From: Actinokineospora sp. NBRC 105648
GTDB taxonomy: Bacteria > Actinomycetota > Actinomycetes > Mycobacteriales > Pseudonocardiaceae
DNA: 64,000 bases
Direction: 5' to 3'
Assembly: GCF_030269645.1 (NCBI RefSeq)
Contig: NZ_BSTR01000022.1
Location: 21,779-85,778, forward strand
Below the pieces are notes generated by a model. It had not been told where the DNA came from, did not search any database, and worked only from the letters and a program-made list of their open reading frames with translations. Positions 1 to 7,726 of the stretch are shown piece by piece. Position numbers and translations under genes: made by a program. Every line of letters starts with the position of its first letter. Positions within the stretch are counted from its first letter, which is position 1.

Positions 1-143
1 GCCGGCTCTGCGATCGCTGGACCGATCCGCAGCCCGCGGAACACGCCACCCGCCTGGCCACCCAACAACGCGGGTCGGCTCGCGATTGGTGGGTCGACGC
101 GGGGCCAGCCCGGTCCACCACCACTCAGGAGGTGGGCAGATGA
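1..143 (+). CDS. C-terminal end of an upstream gene, cut by the window edge
   Basis: The frame whose codons begin at base 3 is open to TGA at 141-143 and encodes about 46 residues (includes DRWTDPQPAEH and a charged ARDWW stretch). The stop overlaps an ATG at 140 (ATGA), the layout expected where an upstream gene was coupled to the glycosyltransferase before a local duplication. No family can be assigned from so short a tail. Confidence 0.45.
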   Translation, partial: RLCDRWTDPQPAEHATRLATQQRGSARDWWVDAGPARSTTTQEVGR

Positions 144-286
144 GCCGGCTCTGCGATCGCTGGACCGATCCGCAGCCCGCGGAACACGCCACCCGCCTGG
201 CCACCCAACAACGCGGGTCGGCTCGCGATTGGTGGGTCGACGCGGGGCCAGCCCGGTCCACCACCACTCAGGCGGCGGGTGGATGA
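140..286 (+). pseudogene. Duplicated gene tail, in frame behind a copied start codon
   Basis: The duplication places the 3' end of the upstream gene behind the copied ATG at 140, giving a 48-codon frame that ends in TGA at 284-286, overlapping the glycosyltransferase ATG at 283. It is most simply a by-product of the duplication. It could still be translated, because it keeps the ribosome-binding region (ggaggtgggcag) of the original junction. Confidence 0.4.
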
Positions 287-1398
287 GCCGGTTCCTGGTC
301 GTGGTGCCGCCGCTGATGGGGCACGTGGCACCGTTGTTGGGGGTCGTGGCCGCGTTGCGGGCGCGTGGGCACGCGGTGGAGTGGGTGGGGGGCGGTCAGT
401 GGGTGCCCGCCGACCACGTGGTGCACCCGTGCGACCTCAGTGGGATCCCGCCGCGGCCACCGGGGTTGCGCGGGGCGGCGGCGTTGAAGTTCCTGGTGCA
501 GGACTACCTGGTGCCGTTGGCGGACGTGATGGCGCCGGTCGTGGCGGACGCCGTCCAGCGGGCGCGGCCGGACGTGGTGATCGCCGACCAGCAGGCCTAC
601 GCCGGGGCGGTGGTGGCGCGGCGGCACGGCGTCCCGTGGGTCACCTCGGCGTCGACCTCGGCCGAGCTCGTCGACCCGTACTCGCCGGTGATCGCCGACT
701 GGGTCGAGCGGGTCCTGGTCGAGGCGTGCGGGTTCGACCCGCGGTTCTCGCCGTCGCTGATCCTGGTGTTCAGCACCCGCGCGCTGACCGGCGAGGTCAC
801 CCGCCCGGTGCGGTTCGTCGGGCCCGCGATCGCCGACCGGGGCGATCGCGCCTGGCACCCGCCGTGGCCCGGTCCCGCGCCCCGGGTCCTGGTCACGCTG
901 GGCACCGCGAACGTGGACGTCGGCGGCCGCTTCCTCGCCGCGAGCCTGGCCGCCCTGGCCGCGAGCCGGTGGCAGGCGGTGCTGGTCGACCCGGTGGGCA
1001 CCCTGGGCCCGGCACCACCGAACGTCGAGGTGGTGCGGCGGGCACCGCAGCTCTCGGTCCTGTCCCAAGTGGACGCTGTCGTCTGCCACGGCGGCCACAA
1101 CACCGTGTGCGAGGCGCTCTGGCACGGGCTCCCGCTGGTGGTCGCGCCGATCCGCGACGACCAGCAGGTGATCGCCCAGCAGGTGGTGACCGCGGGCGCG
1201 GGCGTCCGGCTCCGCTTCACCCGCGCCACCCCCGCCACCATCACCGAGGCGGTGTCGACGGTGTTGACCAAGCCGTCGTTCCGCGCGGCCGCGCGCCGGA
1301 TCCGCGCGGAGTTCCACGCCGCGGGCGGTGCCTCAGCGGCCGCGGACCACCTCGAACACCTGGCGGCGACCGCGCCCCAGTCGGTCAGCCCGAGGTAG
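283..1398 (+). CDS. MGT-family glycosyltransferase (GT1, GT-B fold)
   Basis: 371 aa. It likely transfers an activated sugar to a small-molecule acceptor in the cytoplasm. The N-terminal half opens with a short strand and LMGHVAPLLGVV, the acceptor-side signature of macrolide/UGT-type enzymes. The C-terminal half carries the donor-binding motif HGGHNTVCEALWHGLP near residues 268-283, followed by the DDQQ segment typical of nucleotide-sugar contact. Length fits the family. ATG at 283 is chosen because it overlaps the preceding stop and is where homology begins. No biosynthetic partners lie downstream, so the acceptor cannot be inferred. Confidence 0.85.
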   Translation: MSRFLVVVPPLMGHVAPLLGVVAALRARGHAVEWVGGGQWVPADHVVHPCDLSGIPPRPPGLRGAAALKFLVQDYLVPLADVMAPVVADAVQRARPDVVIADQQAYAGAVVARRHGVPWVTSASTSAELVDPYSPVIADWVERVLVEACGFDPRFSPSLILVFSTRALTGEVTRPVRFVGPAIADRGDRAWHPPWPGPAPRVLVTLGTANVDVGGRFLAASLAALAASRWQAVLVDPVGTLGPAPPNVEVVRRAPQLSVLSQVDAVVCHGGHNTVCEALWHGLPLVVAPIRDDQQVIAQQVVTAGAGVRLRFTRATPATITEAVSTVLTKPSFRAAARRIRAEFHAAGGASAAADHLEHLAATAPQSVSPR

Positions 1399-1485
1399 CC
1401 GCCTGCCCCGTGCGGACTGCGGCGGCGGGTGGTCACCTCGCCCCGAGTCGGCGCGCACGATCGCCACCACCGACCGCTCGGCCGG

Positions 1486-2007
1486 TCAGTCAGTCAGCGG
1501 TGGCAGGCGCGGGATCCGGCCGCGCGGCGGTCGGACCCGGGTCGGCTGGGCCGTGATCACCCGGACCAGGCGCTCGACGCCGTCGGGGGTGAGGGCGGGG
1601 ATCGGGTAGTGGTCGGCGGTGTGCGGCTGGAGGAAGTGCGGGATCTCCTCGACCGCGTGGCCGGGGAGCAGCACCGGCAGCAGCTTGGGCAACCAGGTCG
1701 GGCGGTCGCCGTGCAGCAGGTCGCGCAGGACCGCCGCCTCCGACTGCACACCCCGGTTGACCTGGCCGGGACCCAGGCCGTCGCCCGCCCGCTTGTAATC
1801 CGGGGAGGCGACCACGACGACGTAGTCGGCCGCCGTCATGGCGCCGATGGCCCAGCTGGACCAGTCCTGCCGGGCCGCGGTGCGCCACTGGTCGAGGTCG
1901 GCGGCGATACCCGCCCCCTCCAACAGCACCGCGAGCGCGCGCACCTCGGCCTTGTGCTGGTCCGTGTCGTGCGCGTAGCTGAGGAACACCTTCGGCGAGA
2001 GATCCAC
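1486..2007 (-). CDS. Stand-alone SEFIR domain protein
   Basis: 173 aa, GTG start. Residues ~6-85 match the SEFIR (TIR-like) domain: KVFLSYAHDTDQHKAEV at the start, then ADLDQWRTAARQDWSSW, then VVVVASPDYKRAGDG. In bacteria such domains occur alone or fused to effectors and are thought to mediate self-association or NAD-linked signalling, some in antiphage defence. No effector domain is fused here; the C-terminal ~85 aa look like the rest of the usual bacterial SEFIR unit (WLPKLLPVLLPGH). Its nearest neighbour on the left is a convergent glycosyltransferase and on the right an IS110 remnant, so no partner is evident. Domain call is firm; function is inference. Confidence 0.75.
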   Translation of the reverse strand: MDLSPKVFLSYAHDTDQHKAEVRALAVLLEGAGIAADLDQWRTAARQDWSSWAIGAMTAADYVVVVASPDYKRAGDGLGPGQVNRGVQSEAAVLRDLLHGDRPTWLPKLLPVLLPGHAVEEIPHFLQPHTADHYPIPALTPDGVERLVRVITAQPTRVRPPRGRIPRLPPLTD

Positions 2008-2246
2008 CGGCCCAGCATGTCAGGACCGACCGACACCGAGCAGGCCGGTGTCGATCTTGATCGAGGATGAGCAGGCGACCACGCACGCCTCTCCTCGTTA
2101 CCTTCTCCGTAGTTCCTGATCAGGGAGCTGTGGTCGCCGGTTCGGTGTGGCGCACGCCCCCAGTCGCACGCGTGATCCGGGGGTCACCGGGTTCGGTGGC
2201 ATCGAGGACCACTGACAGGGCACGGCCGCCACCTTGAGAGGCGATC
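2008..2246. other. Intergenic stretch before the IS110 remnant
   Basis: About 240 bases with no convincing gene, probably the SEFIR promoter region and decayed insertion-element sequence. No terminal repeats could be identified. Confidence 0.3.
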
Positions 2247-2626
2247 ATGATCGCCCTCGGCGAGCAGAAGGTGATCGTGTCAGGCTCCGCGGCCGCCGAC
2301 GTGGTTCTCCCGAGGCCGGCCGACAGTCTGAAAACTGCGCCGCAGCAACCCAAACAGGTCGCTGAGCAGGTTGAAGGGGCACTTGACGCGCACCCACTTG
2401 CCGAGGTCCTGATGTCGATGCCCGGCATCGCGCCGCGTTCGCTGCCCTGCACGACCCGGTCAGCCGCACCTACTACGACCGCGAACGAGCCGAGGGCAAG
2501 AAGCACAACGCCGCGCTCATCTGTCTGGCTCGCCGCCGCTGCGACGTCCTCCAAGCGATGCTCCGCAACTGCACCCACTACCGCCCAACCAGCTCCGGCT
2601 CCCACAGCGGCTTGACAACCACATAG
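2247..2626 (+). pseudogene. IS110-family transposase remnant
   Basis: Two pieces of an IS110-type (IS116/IS902) transposase lie in different frames. Bases 2247-2430 encode the segment ending HPLAEVLMSMPGIA, the start of the Transposase_20 region. After a frame change, bases ~2443-2626 encode FAALHDPVSRTYYDRERAEG and then LARRRCDVLQAMLR, the normal C-terminal end, finishing at TAG 2624-2626. The intervening glycine-rich central part of Transposase_20 (about 60 aa) and the whole N-terminal DEDD domain are missing, so the element is dead. Confidence 0.8.
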
Positions 2627-2634
2627 GGACACCA

Positions 2635-2670
2635 CCACTCGGCCGCCCCGCCTGCGGGGCGGCCGAGTGG
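2635..2670 (-). terminator. Perfect 17-bp stem hairpin after the GNAT gene
   Basis: Arms 2635-2651 and 2654-2670 are exact reverse complements (CCACTCGGCCGCCCCGC and its complement) with a 2-nt tip. It lies 12 bp past the GNAT stop and separates that operon from the IS110 remnant. Confidence 0.75.
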
Positions 2671-2682
2671 CCGGCGATCGTG

Positions 2683-3270
2683 CTACTCGGCCCCCGCCGA
2701 CCGCCAGAGCGGCCACATCAGCGGCCCGTCGTCGGGCAGGGCGTAGGGCGAACCGTGCGGCTGGTAGCCGTGGCGGTGGTAGAGCCGGGCGCTCTCGGGC
2801 GTGCTCGCCTCCAGGAACGCGTCCAGCCCACCGCTGTCCAAAGTGGAGTGGTGGTGCCGGAGGAGCTCGCCGCCCAGCCCCGCCCGCTGCGCCTTCGGGT
2901 GCACGGCGAGCAGCGCCAGGTGGTGGTGCGGCCGGGTCGGGTGGTGCGCTTCGAAAGCCTTGTCCAGCGCGCGGAACCGGTCCGCGTACTCGCCGCAGTC
3001 GGCGTCCACCCGGGCGTCGTAGTCCGGCGGCTCCGGGATCTCGACGCCCGCCTCCCGGTGGAACCAGACCGCGACCGCGCGGTCGTCGACCAGGTCGACG
3101 TGGCCGTGCGCGAGCGCGTGCTCCACCAGCATGGTGAAGTTCGCCGCCATGACCGGCAGCCTGCGCTCGGCGTCGCCGATCAGCCAGGCCGCCTGCGGGA
3201 GGTGCTGGAACGCCGTGGCGACCAGCAGCCCGCAGTGCCCGGCGTCGGCCGCCCCGGCGCGGGTGATCAC
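2683..3270 (-). CDS. GNAT-family N-acetyltransferase
   Basis: 195 aa. Acyl-CoA-dependent acetyltransferase fold: HLALLAVHPKAQRAGLGGEL (near residue 125) holds the pyrophosphate-binding Q-x-x-G-x-G/A loop, and LEASTPESARLYHRHGY is the conserved C-terminal motif B region. A GTG start at 3270 is chosen because GTGA overlaps the permease stop by 4 bp, implying translational coupling. Being second in an operon with an amino-acid-type permease suggests it may modify the transported compound or a toxic analogue; this is inference. Confidence 0.8.
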   Translation of the reverse strand: MITRAGAADAGHCGLLVATAFQHLPQAAWLIGDAERRLPVMAANFTMLVEHALAHGHVDLVDDRAVAVWFHREAGVEIPEPPDYDARVDADCGEYADRFRALDKAFEAHHPTRPHHHLALLAVHPKAQRAGLGGELLRHHHSTLDSGGLDAFLEASTPESARLYHRHGYQPHGSPYALPDDGPLMWPLWRSAGAE

Positions 3271-4709
3271 CGGTCGGCCAGCGCCCGGGCGCCCCGCCCG
3301 ATGGCGTCGTAGACCTGCGGCCGGGTCTTGCGCAGCAGCACGCCGTAGGCGCAGCCCGCCACCGCCACCAGGCCGAACACGACCGGGATCACCCAGCGCA
3401 GCGGCGAGGTCGGCGGCACGCCGAGCAGCAGGGCGTAGTTGGTGACCACCAGCACCAGGATGGCGGTGACCGCGACCGCGGCGATCGGCGGCGCGAAGCG
3501 GCGGGCCGAGCGCAGGTCGTCGTCCTCGTGCTCGCGCAGGTAGCGCACGGTCGCGAAGGCCGTGGCGGACAACAGCATCAGCACACCCAGCGCGCCCGCC
3601 GTGCCGCCGATGTAGAACAGCTGGGTCAGCGGGTCCCAGCCGCCCACGGCGTAGGCGATGATCACGATCAGCGCGATCGCGCTCTGGCTCAGCGACGCGG
3701 GTCCGGGCTGCCCGGTGCGCGGGGTGGTGTGGCCCAGCACGGCGGGCAGCACCCGGTCGCGGCCCAGGGCGAAGGTGTAGCGCGAGCAGGTCGCGTGGAA
3801 GCTGATCAGCGCGGCCAGCACGCTGGTCACCAGCAGGACCTGGCCGACGTCGGCCGCCCACGGGCCCAGGTTCTTCTCGGCGAGGGAGAACAACACCCCG
3901 GCGGGCTGCGCCGCGGCGGCGGCCACGACCTGCTCGGGCCCGGCGGCCTGGATGGTCGACCAGGACGAGAGCGTGTAGAGCAGGCCGAGACCGCCGACGC
4001 AGATGACCGTCGCGCGGCGCACCGCGCTCGGGCTGGCCTGCTCGGAGAACACCGCGCTCTGCTCGAACCCGACGAAGCCGAGCACCGCCAGGCCCAGCAG
4101 CGGGCCGAGGGCGGCGCCGAGCAGGTCGGCCGGGGCCAGGCCCTCGAAGCCCAGGCTGCCGTCGCCCGGGTTCGCGAAGTTGGCGACGGTGTAGACCAGC
4201 ACCAGCGCGACCTCGGCCGCCAGCAGCACCAGCAGCACCCGCGCGGAGTGCTTGATCCGGCGCAGCCCCAGCACGGCCACCACCGCCCAGGCGATCAACG
4301 CGATCACCCACCACTGCAGGTCGACGCCGAACCAGCGCGACAGCAGCGGCGCCGCGGTCGGGCCGATCGCCCCGTAGAGCCCGATCTGCAGGGCGTTGTA
4401 GGCCAGCAGCGCCACCCAGGAGGCGCCGACCCCGGCCGGGCGGCCCAGACCGAGGCTGACGTAGGTGTAGAAGGCGCCCGCGTTGGGCACCCGGCGCGCC
4501 ATCGCCACGTAGCCGACGCTGAACACCGCCAGCACCAGGGCGATGACCACGAACGCCAGCGGCAACCCGAGCCTGCCGGTGGCGGCCAGGCCGGTGGTCA
4601 CGATCGCGGCGCACACCGTCAGCGGCGTGGCGGCGGAGGCGGTGAAGAACACCACCCCCGCGGTGGTCACGCGCTGCCCGGCGAGGGTTTGAGCGGCGGT
4701 TGTGGACAC
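3267..4709 (-). CDS. APC-superfamily amino acid permease
   Basis: 480 aa integral membrane protein with about 12 hydrophobic spans. Typical APC features are the early GVVFFTASAATPLT segment of TM1, VGYVAMARRVPNAGAFYTYV in TM2-3 and FVGFEQSAVFSEQA in TM6. It probably imports or exchanges an amino acid or amine across the cytoplasmic membrane. First gene of a two-gene operon with the downstream GNAT gene. It begins 43 bp after the GPP34 gene ends on the same strand, so all three may be cotranscribed. The substrate cannot be read from sequence. Confidence 0.85.
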   Translation of the reverse strand: MSTTAAQTLAGQRVTTAGVVFFTASAATPLTVCAAIVTTGLAATGRLGLPLAFVVIALVLAVFSVGYVAMARRVPNAGAFYTYVSLGLGRPAGVGASWVALLAYNALQIGLYGAIGPTAAPLLSRWFGVDLQWWVIALIAWAVVAVLGLRRIKHSARVLLVLLAAEVALVLVYTVANFANPGDGSLGFEGLAPADLLGAALGPLLGLAVLGFVGFEQSAVFSEQASPSAVRRATVICVGGLGLLYTLSSWSTIQAAGPEQVVAAAAAQPAGVLFSLAEKNLGPWAADVGQVLLVTSVLAALISFHATCSRYTFALGRDRVLPAVLGHTTPRTGQPGPASLSQSAIALIVIIAYAVGGWDPLTQLFYIGGTAGALGVLMLLSATAFATVRYLREHEDDDLRSARRFAPPIAAVAVTAILVLVVTNYALLLGVPPTSPLRWVIPVVFGLVAVAGCAYGVLLRKTRPQVYDAIGRGARALADR

Positions 4710-4752
4710 TGGTACTCCATTCGGCGGAACGGGGGGACCGGTTCGAGGGGGG

Positions 4753-5421
4753 TCAGAACGGCGTGAGCGTCTCGGTCACGAGGACGTCGGTGGTGTGCGC
4801 GAGCAGCTGACTGGAGTCCGGGCCGAGGTTGCGCCGCAGCTGCCGGGTGAGCTCGTCGTGCACGCTCGGGTCGCAGTGGCTCAGCACGTACCGGTCGCGA
4901 CCGGTGGCGCGCAGCAGCCCGGCCAGCAGCAGGTCCGCCGGGTTCAGGTCGCGCGGCACGTTCAGGTTCCCCGCGATGCGCACGCCGGAGGCGGCCGCGG
5001 TGCTCAGCGACGGCGGCGCGTAGATCTCCAGCGGCTTGCGCAGCAGCCTGCGCCGGGTGCTGCGCACCACCTTGTTGGCCGCGTGCAGCCGGTGCCGCAC
5101 CAGGTCGGCGATCTCGCGCGCGGCCAGCACCCGGATCCAGTCCCGGGCCAGCACCACCGAGCGGTCCTTGCGCACCCACTGCCGGACCCGGTTCTGCAGC
5201 TCGTCGGCGCACGGTTCGTCGAAGGCGCGCAGCCTGCCGTCGTCGATCACCAGCCGCCCGCCCAGGACCAGCTCGCCGAGCACGGCCGCGCCGAGCCCGA
5301 CGCCGAGCGCGCGCGGCTCCAGCCGCTGCTCGCCGGTGACGTCGTCGAGGCCGGTCAGGAAGAACTCGTCCGCCAGCAGTCCGGGTACGGAGGTCTGCCG
5401 GGGCGGGATCGGGCCGGTCAC
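4753..5421 (-). CDS. GPP34 (GOLPH3-like) family protein
   Basis: About 222 aa, the usual length for actinobacterial GPP34 proteins. It begins LLADEFFLTGLDDVTG, the hallmark N-terminus of the family, and has LDLNPAD-like NVPRDLNPADLLLAGLLRATG toward the end. Eukaryotic GOLPH3 binds phosphatidylinositol-4-phosphate on Golgi membranes; the role of the many bacterial copies is not settled. Start is uncertain: GTG 5421 and GTG 5430 are in frame and neither has a clear ribosome-binding site. 43 bp upstream of the permease gene. Confidence 0.8.
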   Translation of the reverse strand: MTGPIPPRQTSVPGLLADEFFLTGLDDVTGEQRLEPRALGVGLGAAVLGELVLGGRLVIDDGRLRAFDEPCADELQNRVRQWVRKDRSVVLARDWIRVLAAREIADLVRHRLHAANKVVRSTRRRLLRKPLEIYAPPSLSTAAASGVRIAGNLNVPRDLNPADLLLAGLLRATGRDRYVLSHCDPSVHDELTRQLRRNLGPDSSQLLAHTTDVLVTETLTPF

Positions 5422-5430
5422 CCCCGCCAC

Positions 5431-5878
5431 CGCGCGGCGGTCCCGCGGCGGCGGGCCGGGGCCGTGGCGGGTCCACCCGGGTCGCGGGTCATCGAGCCGG
5501 GCGCCGCGGTGGTGTGCCCGCGCGCGCCCGTGGTCCGCCCATGGTCGGGTCGACTCACGTTCCTCACTTCTCCATCTGGTGTGCGCGCCGGAGGATAGGG
5601 GGCAACATCCACATGACGGGATACCCCAGAGCTCGCGACCACCCGATCGGCGCAATCCTTTACACCACACCGGTGGCGTGGCCCACACCAGGACCAGCAA
5701 TTAGTTGTCGCCGCAACTCGGTCAAGTGATACTTGTGGATCAATCGGGTGGTATCGCTCCCGGTCTGATCAGTCCCGGTCGGACGGTTCCCGAATCGCGC
5801 ACAACCACACCACCGGGTTGCCCGGCACCGGCCCGCGGACCGCCGTGTGTCGCATTCGGACGATCGCCGGGTACGCCG
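5431..5878. other. Intergenic region with a palindrome at 5703-5718
   Basis: No credible gene in about 450 bases. It holds the GPP34 promoter region. AGTTG-TCGCCG-CAACT at 5703-5718 is an inverted repeat just inside a possible minus-strand -35 (TTGACC), a candidate operator. Confidence 0.4.
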
Positions 5879-5910
5879 GAGGGGCCGCGGGCGCCTGCCC
5901 GCGGCCCCTC
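5879..5910 (-). terminator. 14-bp stem hairpin after the chitin deacetylase gene
   Basis: Arms GAGGGGCCGCGGGC (5879-5892) and its exact complement (5897-5910) with loop GCCT, 44 bp past the deacetylase stop on the same strand. Confidence 0.75.
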
Positions 5911-5954
5911 GGACCGAAAAGATCAACGAGCGACGTGGCTCGACCGGGGATCGA

Positions 5955-6812
5955 TCAGCAGACCCCGAGGTCCGACCAGACCCACGGCGCGCCCGAGGGC
6001 CGCTCCGACCGGGTCCACCAGTTGGCCTGGTACACCCGGCCGTCGTGGGACACCCGGGCGCCCGCGGTGTAGGTGCCGTTGCGCGCCCAGGTGGGCGCGG
6101 TGCAGCGCACCGGGTAGGGGCCGCCGGTCACGGCCGGGAAGTCGAACCGCCAGCCCGCCGCCTTCCACTCCGGGATGAGCTGCCGGTACGCGGCCAGGGT
6201 CGGGCCGCGGTCGCCGCCGCCGTCGTGGCTGAGCAGGACGGCCGTCGGGTAGAGCTGGGACCGCAGCCGCTCGACGATCACCGCGGCGGGCGAGCCGTCC
6301 CAGTCGCGCGGGTCGACCGTCCAGGCGAGGGCGGACATCCCGTACTCGGCGGCGATGGCCGGGGTGCCGCCCCAGCTGCCGAACGGGGCGCGGAAGTACG
6401 GGATCGGCAGCGTCGGGTCGCCCGCCGCCTGGCGGATCGCGGCGTTGGTCGCGGTCAGCTCGGCGCGGACCGCCTCGGGGGTCTTGGCGCCGAGGTCCTC
6501 GTGGTAGAGCGAGTGGTCGCACACCTTGTGGCCCTCGGCGACGATCCGCCGGACCAGCTCGGGGTACTTGACCACCTCACCGCCGAGCAGGCAGAACGTG
6601 GCCCGGACCTTCTGCTCCCGCAACAGGTCCAGCACCTGCGGAGTCCACACCGGCGACGGGCCGTCGTCGAAGGTCAGCGCCAGCGCCTGCCCGCCGCCAC
6701 TTGTCGAGTAGACGATCTCGCCGGTCGGCCCGGTCGCCGACGCGGGGGTCACCGCCGCCAGCGCGAGTCCTACCGCGACCGCCGCGACCGCGGTCCGCTT
6801 CATCCAGCCCAT
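5955..6812 (-). CDS. Secreted polysaccharide (chitin) deacetylase with C-terminal chitin-binding module
   Basis: 285 aa. Signal peptide at residues 1-27 (MGWMKRT, hydrophobic core, ASA). A NodB domain (about 40-230) shows the metal/catalytic motif TFDDGPS at 47-53 and the second metal motif HSLYH at 100-104, so zinc binding should be intact. The last ~45 aa (TWARNGTYTAGARVSHDGRV, QANWW, ending WSDLGVC) are a CBM5/12-type chitin-binding module. It should remove acetyl groups from chitin or related GlcNAc polymers outside the cell. A DasR-type box lies 46 bp upstream of the start. Confidence 0.9.
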   Translation of the reverse strand: MGWMKRTAVAAVAVGLALAAVTPASATGPTGEIVYSTSGGGQALALTFDDGPSPVWTPQVLDLLREQKVRATFCLLGGEVVKYPELVRRIVAEGHKVCDHSLYHEDLGAKTPEAVRAELTATNAAIRQAAGDPTLPIPYFRAPFGSWGGTPAIAAEYGMSALAWTVDPRDWDGSPAAVIVERLRSQLYPTAVLLSHDGGGDRGPTLAAYRQLIPEWKAAGWRFDFPAVTGGPYPVRCTAPTWARNGTYTAGARVSHDGRVYQANWWTRSERPSGAPWVWSDLGVC

Positions 6813-6857
6813 GCCGCACGCCCTTATCCCTCAACCGAAATGGTGAGCAGACCTTAT

Positions 6858-6869
6858 TGGTCCAAACCA
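6858..6869 (-). promoter_or_regulatory. DasR-like responsive element upstream of the deacetylase gene
   Basis: TGGTCCAAACCA matches 10 of 12 positions of the dre core TGGTCTAGACCA, which the GntR regulator DasR binds in streptomycetes to control chitin/GlcNAc genes. It is 46 bp before the start codon, a plausible promoter position. Regulation is inferred from the match and the target's function. Confidence 0.55.
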
Positions 6870-6913
6870 TCCAAGGGGAATGGCGCGCGGCGGTCCTTCG
6901 ACGGCCCAGGGAC

Positions 6914-7615
6914 TCACCGGTAGGCGGCGAGGAACACCCGCACGGCGTCGTCGGCCACCCGCTCGAGTTCGGCCGCCGCGGGCGGCTCGGACTCCGGGTC
7001 GAACATGGCCCGGTCGAGCGCGGCACCGAGGACGAGGAACGAGAAGTGCTCCGCCGCCCGCACCGGGTCGGGGGCCGCGAGCTCGCCCCGCTCGTGCAGC
7101 GCGGCGAAGGCGTCGGCGAGGGCGGCCAAGACCCGGCCGGGCGCGCGGCGGTGGTACTCGCGCGCCAGGTCGGGGAACCGGGACGCCTCCGAGACGACCA
7201 ACCTGCGCAGTCGCACGACCTGCGGCGCGGTGATCGCCGCCAGGTGCCTGCGGGCGAGTTCACCGAGGGCGGCGGGCACGTCCGGGGCGTCGGACAACGC
7301 GCCGAGCAGGTGGTCGGCGAAGCGCTCGGCGGTGGCGGTCACCCCGATGACGATCTCGGTGAACAACCGCTCCTTGTCCTGGAAGTTGTTGTACACAGTG
7401 CGTTTCGAGACCGCGGCCAGCGCGGCGATGTCCTCGACGCTGGTGCCCAGGTAGCCGTGCCGCAGGAACAGCGTGGTGGCGGCCTCGACCACCGCGGCTC
7501 GGGTGCGCACCGAACGCGGGTCGGGCCCGCGCTCCCGCGGAGTCCCCTGCGCGGCAGCCGGTCCGGTCGCGGACACCCGGACCAGCAGTGTGTCGTCCAC
7601 CGGCCCTGACGGCAT
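6914..7615 (-). CDS. TetR-family transcriptional regulator
   Basis: 233 aa. The helix-turn-helix is at about residues 36-85: VVEAATTLFLRHGYLGTSVE, then DIAALAAVSKRTVYNNFQDK. The C-terminal part looks like the TetR_C family seen next to membrane and efflux genes. ATG at 7615 follows a clear AAGGGGGATCGCCG ribosome-binding site. Divergent from the DUF998 membrane protein gene with a shared 111-bp promoter region that contains palindromes, so it probably represses itself and its neighbour. Confidence 0.88.
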   Translation of the reverse strand: MPSGPVDDTLLVRVSATGPAAAQGTPRERGPDPRSVRTRAAVVEAATTLFLRHGYLGTSVEDIAALAAVSKRTVYNNFQDKERLFTEIVIGVTATAERFADHLLGALSDAPDVPAALGELARRHLAAITAPQVVRLRRLVVSEASRFPDLAREYHRRAPGRVLAALADAFAALHERGELAAPDPVRAAEHFSFLVLGAALDRAMFDPESEPPAAAELERVADDAVRVFLAAYR

Positions 7616-7646
7616 CGGCGATCCCCCTTCGCACCTTGTTGCACGC

Positions 7647-7690
7647 CACGGTACCAGATGGGTACTGTACCGTGCAGTTTCCTCGGTACC
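7647..7690. promoter_or_regulatory. Candidate TetR operators in the divergent promoter
   Basis: CACGGTAC at 7647-7654 is repeated inverted as GTACCGTG at 7667-7674 (12-bp spacer), and the related half CGGTACC follows at 7684-7690. Three GGTAC half-sites in 44 bp between a TetR gene and its divergent neighbour are a likely operator cluster. Confidence 0.55.
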
Positions 7691-7726
7691 GCACAGTGCA
7701 AGACAACCCCGGAAAGAAGGTCCGCG

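Larger units (their letters stand above)
1..286. repeat. 143-bp direct tandem duplication
   Basis: Bases 1-143 recur at 144-286 almost unchanged; differences are confined to the last ~15 bases of the unit, just before the ATGAGCCGG that closes each copy. The unit holds the 3' end of the upstream gene plus the ribosome-binding and start region of the glycosyltransferase. It may extend left of the window. Confidence 0.9.

Noticed and set aside
2683-4614. A 643-aa minus-strand frame fused to the GNAT gene
   Set aside because: Only its C-terminal third is real; the rest is an out-of-frame shadow of the permease, Arg/Pro/Gly-rich.
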